A stretch of DNA of 41,033 nucleotides from Planctomycetales bacterium (GCA_027451885.1 DAIDHX010000185.1:1-41033); one strand, 5' to 3'. Shown: positions 1 through 9,021, numbered from the stretch's first letter. The notes: generated from the letters alone by a model not told the origin. Translations and numbers: made by a program.

Positions 1-298
1 CGAGCACCGCGACGGCCAGGAGCATGATCACGACCTCGACGGCCTTCATGGCGATGAGGACCGTGCGCTTGCTCAGGCGGTCGGCGAGCATCCCTGCCGG
101 CGCGGAGACGATCAAAAGCGGGATCATGAGCACAATCTGGGCGACGGCGGTGCCTTCCTGTCCCTCACCCTCGGTGGCGGCCTGCCCCATGGCCAGCAGG
201 ATGATGATTTGCTTCCAGGCGTTGTCGTTGAACACGCCGAGCACCTGCGCGGCGACGAGCCCCAGCAGGCGGTTGCCGCGTGAATCCGCACTCCGCAT
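1..298 (-). CDS. MFS transporter, LplT-like, N-terminal part (runs off the window)
   Basis: Only the first 99 codons are present; the gene continues past the left edge. The ATG at 298 follows a G-rich stretch that can serve as ribosome binding site. The peptide begins with a short polar tail and a first helix carrying FNDNAWKQ. This motif is typical of the lysophospholipid transporter (LplT) branch of the major facilitator superfamily. A second helix ends in PAGMLADRLSKR, the usual MFS loop 2-3 motif. LplT-type proteins flip lysophospholipids across the inner membrane and in many bacteria are fused or linked to an acyltransferase/acyl-ACP synthetase; whether that is so here lies outside the window. 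It follows the HTTM gene on the same strand after about 30 bp, so the two may be co-transcribed. The family call is fairly sure, the substrate is inferred. Confidence 0.75.
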   Translation of the reverse strand, partial: MRSADSRGNRLLGLVAAQVLGVFNDNAWKQIIILLAMGQAATEGEGQEGTAVAQIVLMIPLLIVSAPAGMLADRLSKRTVLIAMKAVEVVIMLLAVAVL

Positions 299-328
299 CA
301 CCGCCCCCGATCCTGGCACAGGCCGGCT

Positions 329-1381
329 CTAGCTCCGCCGGCGAGCCGCGCCCCCCTTGTGAGCACCGTCTTTGTGGGCGCCGTCTTTGTGGGCGCTCGC
401 CCGCGCTGGCTCGCCCGCGTCCGCCGCCTCGTGTGATCCCAGGAACATGCGTTCAATCGGCGCCAGGATGACCCGGATGGGCTCGGGCGGCAAGAACGAC
501 ATGCAGCCAATCAGCATGATCAGCGAAAAGGTCCAAAGACCGAGACACTCGCCGATCCCCGCGTGCAAGAAGACCGAAGTTAAGAGCACGAGCGGGCGCC
601 ACATTCTGTGCCAGATGAGCACGCAGAACGAGAGCTCCCAGGCGATCGTGAGATGGCAGAGAGAATTGAGCATCCAGGGATGCCAGGCCAGCCAGTCCAC
701 GTCGATCGTGCGGTATTCGGAGTTGGCGAGTGCGAGCCACATGGCGTTGCCTGTCCACCAGGCGGGTCCGCGGAGCTTGGAAATGCCCGCGAAGAAGTAG
801 ATCATGCACATATGGACCTGGATCAAGCGGATGCCCAGGTTGGCGCCTGCGCTTGGGGTCCAGGCTGGGCCTTGCCGGCGTCTCCTGAGCAGGCGGTCGA
901 CCGAGAGCGCCTTGCCGGAATCGCCGATGGCCAGATAGAAGACCAGGATGACCTCGAGCTTGTCGAGACCGAAGAGCGCCTCGGGTACGCGGAGGACGTA
1001 GGAGAGGATGGCGATGAACGACAGGATGGCTGAGATCCGGGTGCAGAATCCCACGGTGAAGGCTGTGAAAACGATCATCGTGAGCGCAAAGACGGGCCAC
1101 ATCCAGGCGTCGGGCACGATGTTCCAGAAGGAGTAAGCGTACTGTCCGCCGGAGACCGAATGGGCGAGCTCGGGGCTAACCCAGCCGTATGGGCCCAGAA
1201 AGTCCTTGAGAGCGAGCCCCCAGACGGCGTGTGTATAGAGAACCATGAGCCCGGTGCAGACGCGGATGAGCCCGAGCACGATGGGATCGGCGGGGGTGTG
1301 CCAGAACGTGTTCCAGCCCTCGACGAGCCAGAGCGCGAACCGCCACGGATAGGTTGCCAGGGAGAGGATCAGTCCTCGCAT
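329..1381 (-). CDS. HTTM domain integral membrane protein
   Basis: A 350-residue polytopic membrane protein. It has the layout of the HTTM family (horizontally transferred transmembrane domain, related to the membrane part of vitamin K-dependent gamma-carboxylase). Family-like segments are PADPIVLGLIRVCTGLMVL near the start, a DFLGPYGWVSPE loop, RLIQVHMCMIYFFAGISKL around the middle and a late SVFLHAGIG. The ATG at 1381 has GGAG seven bases upstream and lies inside the end of the preceding gene, so the two are probably translationally coupled. The C-terminal tail is hydrophilic and carries AHKDG repeated twice plus AHKGG. The DNA of the two perfect 15-bp copies is at 366-395. HTTM proteins in planctomycetes are common but their reaction is unknown; no carboxylase activity should be assumed. 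Confidence 0.85.
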   Translation of the reverse strand: MRGLILSLATYPWRFALWLVEGWNTFWHTPADPIVLGLIRVCTGLMVLYTHAVWGLALKDFLGPYGWVSPELAHSVSGGQYAYSFWNIVPDAWMWPVFALTMIVFTAFTVGFCTRISAILSFIAILSYVLRVPEALFGLDKLEVILVFYLAIGDSGKALSVDRLLRRRRQGPAWTPSAGANLGIRLIQVHMCMIYFFAGISKLRGPAWWTGNAMWLALANSEYRTIDVDWLAWHPWMLNSLCHLTIAWELSFCVLIWHRMWRPLVLLTSVFLHAGIGECLGLWTFSLIMLIGCMSFLPPEPIRVILAPIERMFLGSHEAADAGEPARASAHKDGAHKDGAHKGGAARRRS

Positions 1382-1938
1382 GGAAACTCTCCGAGATAGA
1401 AGCGCTCGTAGAGAATCGGGTCATCGTCCTCGTATCCCGAGCGGACCATGGTGGGGGACGGCGGAGAATGAACGAGGGTGGTCAGCCGCACGCGCCTGGC
1501 TCCCAAGGCATGGCAGAGATGGCGGGCATACGATCTGTACCATTCATCGTGGCGGTCGGCGGGGGCGAGGTGCAGGTGTTCGGTAAGCAGCAGGTTTCGC
1601 TGATAGAGGAGGCGTGGCTGGATGCCCTCGATGGGTGGGTTTCGCCCTGACTTGACAGAGCCATCAGGGAGCACGGCCTCGTACTCGAGCATCATGCTGG
1701 GGGCGGGCTCGGGGGCGAAGAAGCCGTAGCCGTGATTCAAATAGAGCACCTGGAGGTAGGGTTGAAACACCTTCCAGAGTGATTCATGGAGCTCCGAGCC
1801 GGGACCGGCGGTCGCCGCGGCCGAGAAGATCGCCACGAAATGGAGCACGATCCAGACATTGACCAGCCCGCGCAGGAAGTTGCGTACCATGTTGGGCGCG
1901 GGCTCGCGCTTGCTCCCTACCTGTTGTTCTGCCGCCAA
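1369..1938 (-). CDS. HTTM-partner protein, one membrane helix, unknown function
   Basis: A 189-residue protein with one N-terminal hydrophobic helix (NVWIVLHFVAIFSAAATAG) and a soluble domain that contains LYLNHGYGFFAPEPAPS and QPRLLYQRNLLLTEHL. I believe proteins of this kind commonly accompany HTTM proteins in planctomycetes; their role is not known to me. The start is uncertain. The TTG at 1938 is chosen because GGAGG sits eight bases upstream (1947-1951 on the complementary strand). A TTG at 2046 lacks such a site. The ATG at 1890 would remove 16 residues and begins right at MVRNFLRG, but has no clear binding site. The 3' end overlaps the HTTM start by 13 bp. It lies divergent from the large plus-strand gene at 2349. 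Confidence 0.7.
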   Translation of the reverse strand: MAAEQQVGSKREPAPNMVRNFLRGLVNVWIVLHFVAIFSAAATAGPGSELHESLWKVFQPYLQVLYLNHGYGFFAPEPAPSMMLEYEAVLPDGSVKSGRNPPIEGIQPRLLYQRNLLLTEHLHLAPADRHDEWYRSYARHLCHALGARRVRLTTLVHSPPSPTMVRSGYEDDDPILYERFYLGEFPCED

Positions 1939-2348
1939 GGGTCGCGCCTCCGTGTCCTGCTCCTGCCTGATCGCTCCCTCGCCCGCCAGCGTCCTACGAC
2001 CGGCATCATGACGATATGGCCCTTTTCTGTCGAGCGTTCGCCCCAAAAGCGGCCTTTTGGTGCCATTTTATGAATGCACTCTGGCATTTATGGCACAAGG
2101 AGGGGTGCGGCGGCAGCGCTCGCGCTACGAGTCCCGAGCGCGTTCCGCCCAGGCGGCCTGCTGGGAGATCTTGAGCGTCCTGGATTTTCGCGCAGCACGC
2201 GGCTCGACCGCGGAGGGGCTGGGTGGTAGAGCGCCCGGAACGGGGAATCGGAGAAAATCGGGGACAATCCTTGATCCCGGCGGGTTGTTTACCGCGTATA
2301 ATGACGGGGTTGAAGTCAGGATCTCCGTCCCTCTTACGGAGCCGCCGC
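1939..2348. other. Divergent intergenic region
   Basis: About 410 bp separate the HTTM operon from the large plus-strand gene. Apart from the candidate promoter at 2271-2302 I see no gene, repeat or RNA structure. Open frames exist on both strands but have no start context and are not supported by resemblance to any protein. Confidence 0.6.
2271..2302 (+). promoter_or_regulatory. Candidate promoter for the 2349 gene
   Basis: A perfect TATAAT lies at 2297-2302, about 47 bp before the ATG at 2349. The best upstream hexamer is TTGATC at 2271-2276, but the spacing of 20 is long, so the -35 assignment is weak. The position argues against a translation start at 2223, which would lie upstream of the promoter. 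Confidence 0.5.
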
Positions 2349-5300
2349 ATGAGCCTGGGGACGCAAGCACCCTCGCGGGGCAAGGTGCTCGAATTCGGCC
2401 AGTTCGTGGATTTGCAAATCGCCCGCACGCGAACGCGAATCAAAACCACCGACCTCGCGACCTCGGGTCTCACACTCTTGCTGGGGTTCCTCGGTCTGCT
2501 GTTTCTGGAGATTGTGCTCGACCACCTGGTGGGGCTGCCCGCCCCGGTGCGGAAAGCGCTGTTGATCCTGGGGCTGACGGTCGGCTTCGCCTACGCCATG
2601 CTCAAGATGGTGATCCCGCTTCTGAGCAAGGTCAACGTGCTGTATGCGGCCAAGACGATCGAGCAATCGGACCAGAGCTTCAAGAACAGCCTGATCAACT
2701 ATCTCGAGCTCAAGCGCGACCCCTCGCGGATCTCCAGGACCGCGCTCCTGGCGCTGGAATCCCGCGCCGTGGCCGACCTGGCGGATGTCGAGGTGGACGA
2801 GGTCGTGAACCAGGGCCGGCTGATGAACGCGTTTTACGCGCTTTCGGCCACGATTGTGCTGTTTTGCCTGTATGCGTTTTTGACGCCGAAGAGCATCCTA
2901 GATTCAACCAAGCGTGCGTTCCTGGCCGACGTCGTGCGCCCCACGAACACCAAGCTTGTGAACATCAAGCCTGGGACCGATCCCGAGCTTGCGGAGGTTG
3001 TGGCGGGGGCGAACGTGGATTTCGGGGTTGACGTGCAGGGGGTGCGTCCCGGCCGGGTCGTGCTGCATTACAGCGTGGACGGCGGCAAGTTTTATGCCCT
3101 CCGCGACCTTGCTCCGGGCCGGCACGAGTTCGACCCCTGGCAGCACACGATGCCGAACGTGCAGCAGTCGATGGATTATTTCCTCACGGCCGGCGACGGC
3201 GAATCGCTGGTCTACCATCTGAACGTGTTGCCCGCCCCCACGATCAACGAGATCAGCCACGACCTTGATTTTCCCGAGTACACGAAGACCCCGGACCGCG
3301 CGGGTGTGGAGGGGGGGATCATCGAGGCGATCGAGGGAACGAAGGTCACCATCCACGCGGTAACGAACGCACCCGCCAAGGCCGCCACGATCAACATGGC
3401 CGACCAGTCGGTGATTCCCATGGACGTGGAAGCCGATCAGCCCACGCACCTGACGGGGCGGTTCAATGTCGGCAAGTCGGGCAGCTACAAGATTAGTTTT
3501 CGCACCACCGGTGGCCAGTTCAACCCCAACCCGGTTGTTTACGACATCATCGCCATCCCTGACCGCGAGCCGAGCGCCAAGTTCATTCTGCCCGACAAGC
3601 CGGTGGTGAAGGTTCCCGCGAACGTGAAGGTCGACCTGGTCATGACCGGGGTCGACGACCACGGCGTGAAGGACGCCACGCTCCGCGTCAACCTGCGAGA
3701 CGAGGTGGTTCTTTCGAAGAACGTGCTCGAGGGCAAGCCGGCCAGTCCGCAGTTCCAGGCGCGAGAAACGCTCGACCTGGCGACGCTCAATCTCAAGCCA
3801 GGGGACAAGCTCGAGTACAAGCTGTCGGTGCGTGACAATCGGGAGCCGTCGCCCAACCGCTGGGACACGATCAAGCAGGTGATCGAGATCGCGGCGCCTG
3901 TGTCTCCCCAGGAGCAAAAGAAGCAAGAGGCGCAGCGGAAGAAGGATCTTGACCAGCTTGCTCCGCCTCAGGAGCTGGCGGATTCTGGCGAGCCGCAACA
4001 ACCCAATGATCAGCCGCAGGATCCGCAGCCACAGCCCAACTCGGGACAGCAAGGCGCGGAGGAAAACCCCAGCGCCGCGGGGGGGCCAGGCGGCAAGGGA
4101 ACCGTCGACAAACAGCCCGGCAACGCCCAGCCCGGCGCGGACGAGCAGCAGAATCTCGACCAGCAACCCCAGAACCCGCAACAAAAGCCTGACCTCACGC
4201 CCGAGCAGCTCCGCCAGATCGAGCAGGTGATGCGCGATAAGGGGATGCTCAAGCCCAACGAGGGCAAGGGAACGCCTCCGCCGTCTTCCAAGTCCGGCGG
4301 CAGTTCCACACCGAGCGGCAAGCCCCAGAACGGCACCACCACAGGCTCGAACGACACGCCGAACCCAGGCAAGCCCGCCGGGCAACGCCCGCGCATGGAT
4401 ACCGGGGATCAGCAGAAAACGGGCTCGCAGCCCCAGCCGCGGCAGCCGGGCCGCAATGACACGACCGGGAGCGTTGCCAAGGGCGAGCGCGGAACCCAGC
4501 CCCCCTCCACCAACGGAAATCAAGAGGGCGCCCCCAACCCCGCCAGCCCTCGCACGAGTCCTGAGTCCGTCCAGCGCGGCACGGGCGACAACACGCCAAA
4601 TCCGCAGCCCAAAATGGGCGACGCCGCCAATCCGCAGACCAATAAAATCGAGCCCCAGCCTCCAAATCCAGACGCCAGGCCAGGCGAAGCTGGGAAGTCC
4701 GGCGGCGAGTCCAGTGACAAACCTTCCCAGCCTGCCGCGGCGGACACGGCCGAGACGGGCAAGACCGGACAGCAGAAACCCAGCGCGGGCAAGCCAGGCG
4801 AAGGCAAACCCGGCGAAGGCAAACCCGGCGAAGGCAAACCCGGTGAAGGCAAACCCGGTGAAGGCAAACCCGGTGAAGGTCAAGCCGGAACGCAGAAGCC
4901 AGGCGAGACAGGCAAGCCAGGCGAGGCCAAACCCGGTGAGCAGAAGCCAGGTGCTGCCAAGCCAGGCGAGACAGGCAAACCCGGCGAAGCCAAACCCGGT
5001 GACGGTCAAGCCGGTGAGCAGAAGCCAGGTGCTGCCAAGCCAGGCGAGGCCAAACCCGGTGAGCAGAAGCCAGGCGAGACAGGCAAACCCGGCGAGGCCA
5101 AACCCGGTGATGGACAAGCCGGTGAGCAGAAACCAGGCGAGACAGGTAAGCCCGGCGAGGCCAGGCCCGGTGACGGTCAACCCGGTGAGCAGAAACCAGG
5201 CGAGACAGGCAAGCCGAACGCGAATCCTGCTGGCACGCCGAACGCTCCCCAGAAGCCAGGCGGCCAGCAAGGCACGAGCGACCGCGTGAACAATCCGGCG

Positions 5301-7340
5301 AATCCGACCCCTGGTCAAACCGACCCGAATGTTCCCAACCAGCCTCACGGCGATATGAAGAAGGGTGCCGCTGGCGCGACTGGGGAAAAGCCCCAGAACG
5401 GCGAACCTGGGCCGGCGCAGGCCGGCGAGAAGCCCCAGAGCACCGAAAAGGCGGCCAATCCTGGCGAGGGGGGCAAGACCGCGCGACCGGGCGATGAACA
5501 AACCAACCCGGCCAACCCCACCAACACCCGCGAGGGACAGCCCGACCAGCCGAAGCCGGAAGGCGGCGAGCCGGGTTCGCGCAAGGGCGCAGGGGATGAT
5601 ACTGCCTCCTCGCCGACCAGGCCGCCGAAGAATCCCAACGAAGCAGGTCGGCCGATGCCGCGCAACGGCGAGAACCAGGAGCCCGGCGAACCTTCGAATC
5701 CGGCCGACCCGCCCCAGACCGCCCCAAACAGCAAGCCGAACACGCCTCGAGGAGGCACGGGGGCGGCACAGTCGAGCAATCCCAAGCCCGAGGATCAGAC
5801 CGAGCAAGGCAACGGCCGCTCTGGTGAAGGCCAGGCGGGGGGCACGCCACGTCCTGGTTCACAGCCCCCTGAAAACCCCAACACACGCAATCGCCAGATG
5901 GCCCGCGAAGGCACAGGCGGGCAGCCTAATGGCCATAAACCCAGGACCGACGCGGGCACGAACGCGCGTCCTGGCTCGCCGACTGGCAATCAAACCAGTC
6001 CGAGGGCAACCGGCTCGGACCAGCCTGCTGGCAAGAACGCACGGCCAGGCGGTGCGCCTCCTCCAGGCGCGAAGCCAACGAGCACCGAGATCTCGTCGAA
6101 CCCGAACATGGACAAGAACAACCCGCAGCAGGGGAACCCGCAGCAAGGGAATCCACAGCAGGGGAACCCGCAGCAGGGGAATCCACAGCAGGGGAATCCA
6201 CAGCAAGGGAATCCACAGCAGGGGAACCCGCAGCAAGGGAACCCACAGCAGGGGAATCCGCAGCAGGGAAAGTCTGATGCGAACGAAAGCAACCAGACTC
6301 AGGCTGAGAAGAGCGGCCAGCAGCGCGGCGGGGAGATGCAGGGAACCCCGAGCTCAACCCAGCAAGCCGGAAGCGGCGGCGAAAAGTCGAGCCAGCAAGC
6401 CGGAAGCGGCGGCGAAAAGCAAGGCAACGATTCGGGTTCGCCTGGTCGCGGCGCGAAGGGGGGCGACACGCCTTCGCAGGGATCGAGCGGCTCTCAAGCT
6501 GGGGGCAAGCAGGGTTCGGGCTCGCCGAGCTCAAGCCAGGGTGGTGGCAAGTCGAGCGGAGGCTCTGCGCAATCGCAAGGCGGTTCTGCCAGCAAGCCGG
6601 GGGGCGGATCGTCGTCAAGCGGCGGAGGGTCGCCCGGTGGCAAGCCGAGCGGCGGATCACCGAGCGGTGGATCGAACATGCAGGGCGGCCAGCCGGGCGG
6701 CTCCAACAATTCAACCTCGACCGACTCCAACGGCGGCGGCGGCGCAAACCCCAACGGCGAGGGAGGTCGCGGCAAGGGACATTCCGATAAGCCTGGTCCA
6801 GGGCCCGGCGATGGTCCCGGCAACGCCCCGTCCGCTGAGGGGCCTGAGAACCAGTTCGGCGGCGAAAACCTGGCGCCGGAAGGTTCGCCGCAGTCGGATC
6901 TCGTGCTCCGCAAAATCCCTGACCTGCTCAAGGACGACAAGGCAATGAAGGAACTTGAAGATCGGGGCTTCACACGCGGCCAGCTCGAGCAGTTCGCGTC
7001 GAAATTCAAGAAGGCCCCTGCCCTCGGACCCGGGCGCAAGGGCGAAACGATCGAGGCCAAACCCGGCGAGAAGAACACCGACGTGAAGCCGACTCCCGGC
7101 CTGCCAGGCATCGATCCCGCAACGCGCTTCTCTTCCAAGAATCAGCGTGCGCGCGGAAGCGCGGCCCAGGACGACGTCCGCGGCAACCTCGAGGGCATCC
7201 GCTCGCAGCCGCCGGCAGAGTTTCGCAGCAAGTGGAACGGCTACACCAGCCGGCTGAGCCGTGTGGCCGCTCCCCGGGCCACGATTGCCCCGAAAGCCGC
7301 ACCTGCCACAACAACCCCCGCGCAGGGCGCAGGCCGGTAA
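2349..7340 (+). CDS. Giant membrane-anchored protein with low-complexity repeat region (DUF4175-like layout)
   Basis: This 1663-residue protein starts at the ATG at 2349, with GGAG eight bases upstream. Residues 39-57, 70-92 and 161-179 are membrane helices. Residues about 190-560 form a beta-rich extracytoplasmic region with Ig-like segments, such as VVLHYSVDGGKFYALRDL and VDDHGVKDATLRVNL. Residues about 560-1510 are low complexity: Gln/Pro, then Lys-Pro-Gly-Glu pentapeptides, then Asn-Pro-Gln-Gln-Gly, then Gly/Ser. A compact C-terminal segment (about 1515-1620) contains LRKIPDLLKDDKAMKELEDRGF and a Trp-containing end. The layout recalls DUF4175/TIGR02302 proteins and the large 'putative membrane-associated' proteins of planctomycetes that sit near MoxR/DUF58 genes; no MoxR gene is visible here. 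Function unknown. It may be a stalk or envelope-spanning protein. Identity as a real gene is very sure, family is tentative. Confidence 0.85.
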   Translation: MSLGTQAPSRGKVLEFGQFVDLQIARTRTRIKTTDLATSGLTLLLGFLGLLFLEIVLDHLVGLPAPVRKALLILGLTVGFAYAMLKMVIPLLSKVNVLYAAKTIEQSDQSFKNSLINYLELKRDPSRISRTALLALESRAVADLADVEVDEVVNQGRLMNAFYALSATIVLFCLYAFLTPKSILDSTKRAFLADVVRPTNTKLVNIKPGTDPELAEVVAGANVDFGVDVQGVRPGRVVLHYSVDGGKFYALRDLAPGRHEFDPWQHTMPNVQQSMDYFLTAGDGESLVYHLNVLPAPTINEISHDLDFPEYTKTPDRAGVEGGIIEAIEGTKVTIHAVTNAPAKAATINMADQSVIPMDVEADQPTHLTGRFNVGKSGSYKISFRTTGGQFNPNPVVYDIIAIPDREPSAKFILPDKPVVKVPANVKVDLVMTGVDDHGVKDATLRVNLRDEVVLSKNVLEGKPASPQFQARETLDLATLNLKPGDKLEYKLSVRDNREPSPNRWDTIKQVIEIAAPVSPQEQKKQEAQRKKDLDQLAPPQELADSGEPQQPNDQPQDPQPQPNSGQQGAEENPSAAGGPGGKGTVDKQPGNAQPGADEQQNLDQQPQNPQQKPDLTPEQLRQIEQVMRDKGMLKPNEGKGTPPPSSKSGGSSTPSGKPQNGTTTGSNDTPNPGKPAGQRPRMDTGDQQKTGSQPQPRQPGRNDTTGSVAKGERGTQPPSTNGNQEGAPNPASPRTSPESVQRGTGDNTPNPQPKMGDAANPQTNKIEPQPPNPDARPGEAGKSGGESSDKPSQPAAADTAETGKTGQQKPSAGKPGEGKPGEGKPGEGKPGEGKPGEGKPGEGQAGTQKPGETGKPGEAKPGEQKPGAAKPGETGKPGEAKPGDGQAGEQKPGAAKPGEAKPGEQKPGETGKPGEAKPGDGQAGEQKPGETGKPGEARPGDGQPGEQKPGETGKPNANPAGTPNAPQKPGGQQGTSDRVNNPANPTPGQTDPNVPNQPHGDMKKGAAGATGEKPQNGEPGPAQAGEKPQSTEKAANPGEGGKTARPGDEQTNPANPTNTREGQPDQPKPEGGEPGSRKGAGDDTASSPTRPPKNPNEAGRPMPRNGENQEPGEPSNPADPPQTAPNSKPNTPRGGTGAAQSSNPKPEDQTEQGNGRSGEGQAGGTPRPGSQPPENPNTRNRQMAREGTGGQPNGHKPRTDAGTNARPGSPTGNQTSPRATGSDQPAGKNARPGGAPPPGAKPTSTEISSNPNMDKNNPQQGNPQQGNPQQGNPQQGNPQQGNPQQGNPQQGNPQQGNPQQGNPQQGKSDANESNQTQAEKSGQQRGGEMQGTPSSTQQAGSGGEKSSQQAGSGGEKQGNDSGSPGRGAKGGDTPSQGSSGSQAGGKQGSGSPSSSQGGGKSSGGSAQSQGGSASKPGGGSSSSGGGSPGGKPSGGSPSGGSNMQGGQPGGSNNSTSTDSNGGGGANPNGEGGRGKGHSDKPGPGPGDGPGNAPSAEGPENQFGGENLAPEGSPQSDLVLRKIPDLLKDDKAMKELEDRGFTRGQLEQFASKFKKAPALGPGRKGETIEAKPGEKNTDVKPTPGLPGIDPATRFSSKNQRARGSAAQDDVRGNLEGIRSQPPAEFRSKWNGYTSRLSRVAAPRATIAPKAAPATTTPAQGAGR
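4791..5216 (+). repeat. Coding pentapeptide tandem repeats (KPGEG type)
   Basis: Six 15-bp units encoding Lys-Pro-Gly-Glu-Gly run head to tail at 4791-4880. They are followed to about 5216 by longer imperfect units built from KPGETGKPGEAKPG, DGQAGEQ and KPGAA blocks. All repeats stay in the frame of the 2349 gene. The repeated block structure suggests expansion by unequal recombination or replication slippage. Confidence 0.9.
6120..6269 (+). repeat. Ten coding tandem repeats of NPQQG
   Basis: Ten consecutive 15-bp units encode Asn-Pro-Gln-Gln-Gly without a single amino-acid change. The units differ only at synonymous positions (AAC/AAT, CCG/CCA, CAG/CAA, GGG/GGA), so the protein sequence appears to be kept while the DNA drifts. 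Confidence 0.95.
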
Positions 7341-7367
7341 GCCCCGGCGATCCCCGCGCTGAGATCC

Positions 7368-7389
7368 GGGCCCTGCGCAACCAGGGCCC
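7368..7389. other. Perfect 8-bp-stem hairpin upstream of nadB
   Basis: GGGCCCTG (7368-7375) and CAGGGCCC (7382-7389) form a perfect inverted repeat with a six-base loop, in the 67-bp gap between the giant gene and nadB. No T-run follows, so it is not a standard intrinsic terminator. It could attenuate read-through or protect an mRNA end. It lies 18 bases before the nadB ATG. Confidence 0.45.
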
Positions 7390-7407
7390 CAGCTCGAGCA
7401 AAAACCC

Positions 7408-9021
7408 ATGCGGATTCCGCTTGCCGTCGATCGACCGGCCCTGATCGGCTTCTCGCCCGAGGAGCTGCCACACCACTTCACCGACCTGCTCGTCATCGGC
7501 GGCGGCATTGCAGGCTTCCGCTGTGCGCTCGGCATGCCCAACCGCTACCGTACGATCGTGCTCACCAAGGACGAAGACACCGAAAGCAACAGCCGGTATG
7601 CCCAGGGAGGCATCGCTGGAGTACTCGATCCCGAGGACCGCTTCGACAATCACATTGCCGACACACTCTCCGCCGGTAAGGGGCTTTGCGATCCCAGCGT
7701 CGTCGAGATGGTCGTGCATGAAGCCCCCGCGCGGATCGGCGAGCTGATCGAATGGGGCGTCGATTTCGACCAGGAAAACGGCCACGTTGCGCTCGGACTC
7801 GAGGGCGGCCACTCGCACGCGCGCATCGCGCACGCGCTCGGCGATTCCACCGGGCGCGAGATCATGCGCGCCATCATCGCCCAGGTCCGGTCTCGGCCCA
7901 AGATCCGCGTCTGGCGCAATAGCTTTACCATCGACCTGCTCGTGCACGAAGGGCGCTGCCGCGGCGTGATCGTTTGGGACCGCAGGCGAGGCCTGTCGCT
8001 CGTTTGGGCTCGGGCGGTCGTGCTCGCAACCGGAGGCGCAGGGCAGCTCTATCGCGAAACCACAAACCCCTCGATTGCCACCGCGGACGGCCACGCCATG
8101 GCCTTCCGCGCAGGGGCTGCGCTTCGGGATATGGAATTCATGCAGTTCCATCCCACCGTGCTCTACCTTGCCGGGTCGACCCGGCACCTGCTCACTGAGG
8201 CCATCCGCGGCGAAGGCGCCTACCTGCGCGACCGCAACGGCGAACGGTTCATGCCCGGTTATCATGCCCTCGCCGAGCTCGCCCCACGCGACGAGGTCTC
8301 GCTCGCCATCACCGCCCAGTGCCAGAAGACGCGGCATCCCTGCGTTTATCTCGACCTCTCGCATCTCGAACCGGCGCACGTGCGCGGGCGATTCCCAGGC
8401 ATCGACCAGCTCCTCAAGCAGTTCGGGCTCGACATGACCCGCGACCCGATCCCCGTTTGCCCGGGCGCGCATTACATGATCGGCGGTATGGTTGTTGATA
8501 CAAATGGACGTTCCTCGATTCCCGGCCTCTGGGGCGCGGGGGAGGTGACAAGCAGCGGGCTCCATGGCGCGAACCGGCTGGCCTCGAACAGCCTGCTTGA
8601 GGGGCTGGTCTATGGCGCCCGGGTAGCGGAAGACGTCGCAAACGCGCTCGACACGCGCGGTCGCGAACCGCTCGAAGTCCCCCCGATCGAGCGCCCCAGA
8701 CACAGCGGCCCGCCGAGCGGTATCGATCTCGACGACCTGCGCAAATCCCTCCGCGCGCTCATGTGGCGCAGCGTGGGGATCACGCGCAGCGCCGAGGGGC
8801 TCGAGGAAGCCTGGTCGCAAGTCGAGCGCTGGGGACGCTACCTCTTACCGCTCGAATTCCACGAACCGCCCGGCTGGACGATGCAGAACATGCTCATCAC
8901 CGCCCGGCTCATGATCGCCTCCGCCCTCGCTCGCAAGGAATCCCGCGGCGTCCATAACCGCAGCGACTTCCCCACCGCGGACCCAGCGTTCCTCGAACAC
9001 ATCGAGACCGTGCGGGCGTAA
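7408..9021 (+). CDS. nadB: L-aspartate oxidase
   Basis: A 537-residue flavoprotein that oxidises L-aspartate to iminoaspartate, the first step of de novo NAD synthesis; the product is used by quinolinate synthase (NadA). Visible signatures are the FAD-binding GGGIAG at 31-36 and SRYAQGGIAG at 61-70, both characteristic of NadB. Also seen are the active-site regions MQFHPT, EAIRGEGA and GAGEVTSSGLHGANRLASN, and the C-terminal helical domain shared with succinate dehydrogenase flavoproteins. Length is normal for the family. The ATG at 7408 has only a weak binding site. The gene is 67 bp behind the giant gene on the same strand and may be read with it. No nadA or nadC is in the window. NadB is preferred over fumarate reductase/SdhA because of the SRYAQGG motif. 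Confidence 0.93.
   Translation: MRIPLAVDRPALIGFSPEELPHHFTDLLVIGGGIAGFRCALGMPNRYRTIVLTKDEDTESNSRYAQGGIAGVLDPEDRFDNHIADTLSAGKGLCDPSVVEMVVHEAPARIGELIEWGVDFDQENGHVALGLEGGHSHARIAHALGDSTGREIMRAIIAQVRSRPKIRVWRNSFTIDLLVHEGRCRGVIVWDRRRGLSLVWARAVVLATGGAGQLYRETTNPSIATADGHAMAFRAGAALRDMEFMQFHPTVLYLAGSTRHLLTEAIRGEGAYLRDRNGERFMPGYHALAELAPRDEVSLAITAQCQKTRHPCVYLDLSHLEPAHVRGRFPGIDQLLKQFGLDMTRDPIPVCPGAHYMIGGMVVDTNGRSSIPGLWGAGEVTSSGLHGANRLASNSLLEGLVYGARVAEDVANALDTRGREPLEVPPIERPRHSGPPSGIDLDDLRKSLRALMWRSVGITRSAEGLEEAWSQVERWGRYLLPLEFHEPPGWTMQNMLITARLMIASALARKESRGVHNRSDFPTADPAFLEHIETVRA

Noticed and set aside
2904-5807. A 967-codon open frame on the minus strand, and another at 4249-5886
   Set aside because: They lie opposite the repeat-rich giant gene; their Leu/Gly/Ala or Arg/Ser-rich content is just the complement of the Pro/Gly/Lys repeats. 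The plus-strand gene has membrane helices, a ribosome binding site and a promoter.
4791-6269. Regular short repeats that might suggest a CRISPR array
   Set aside because: Units are 15 bp, contiguous without spacers, always in frame and translate to simple pentapeptides.
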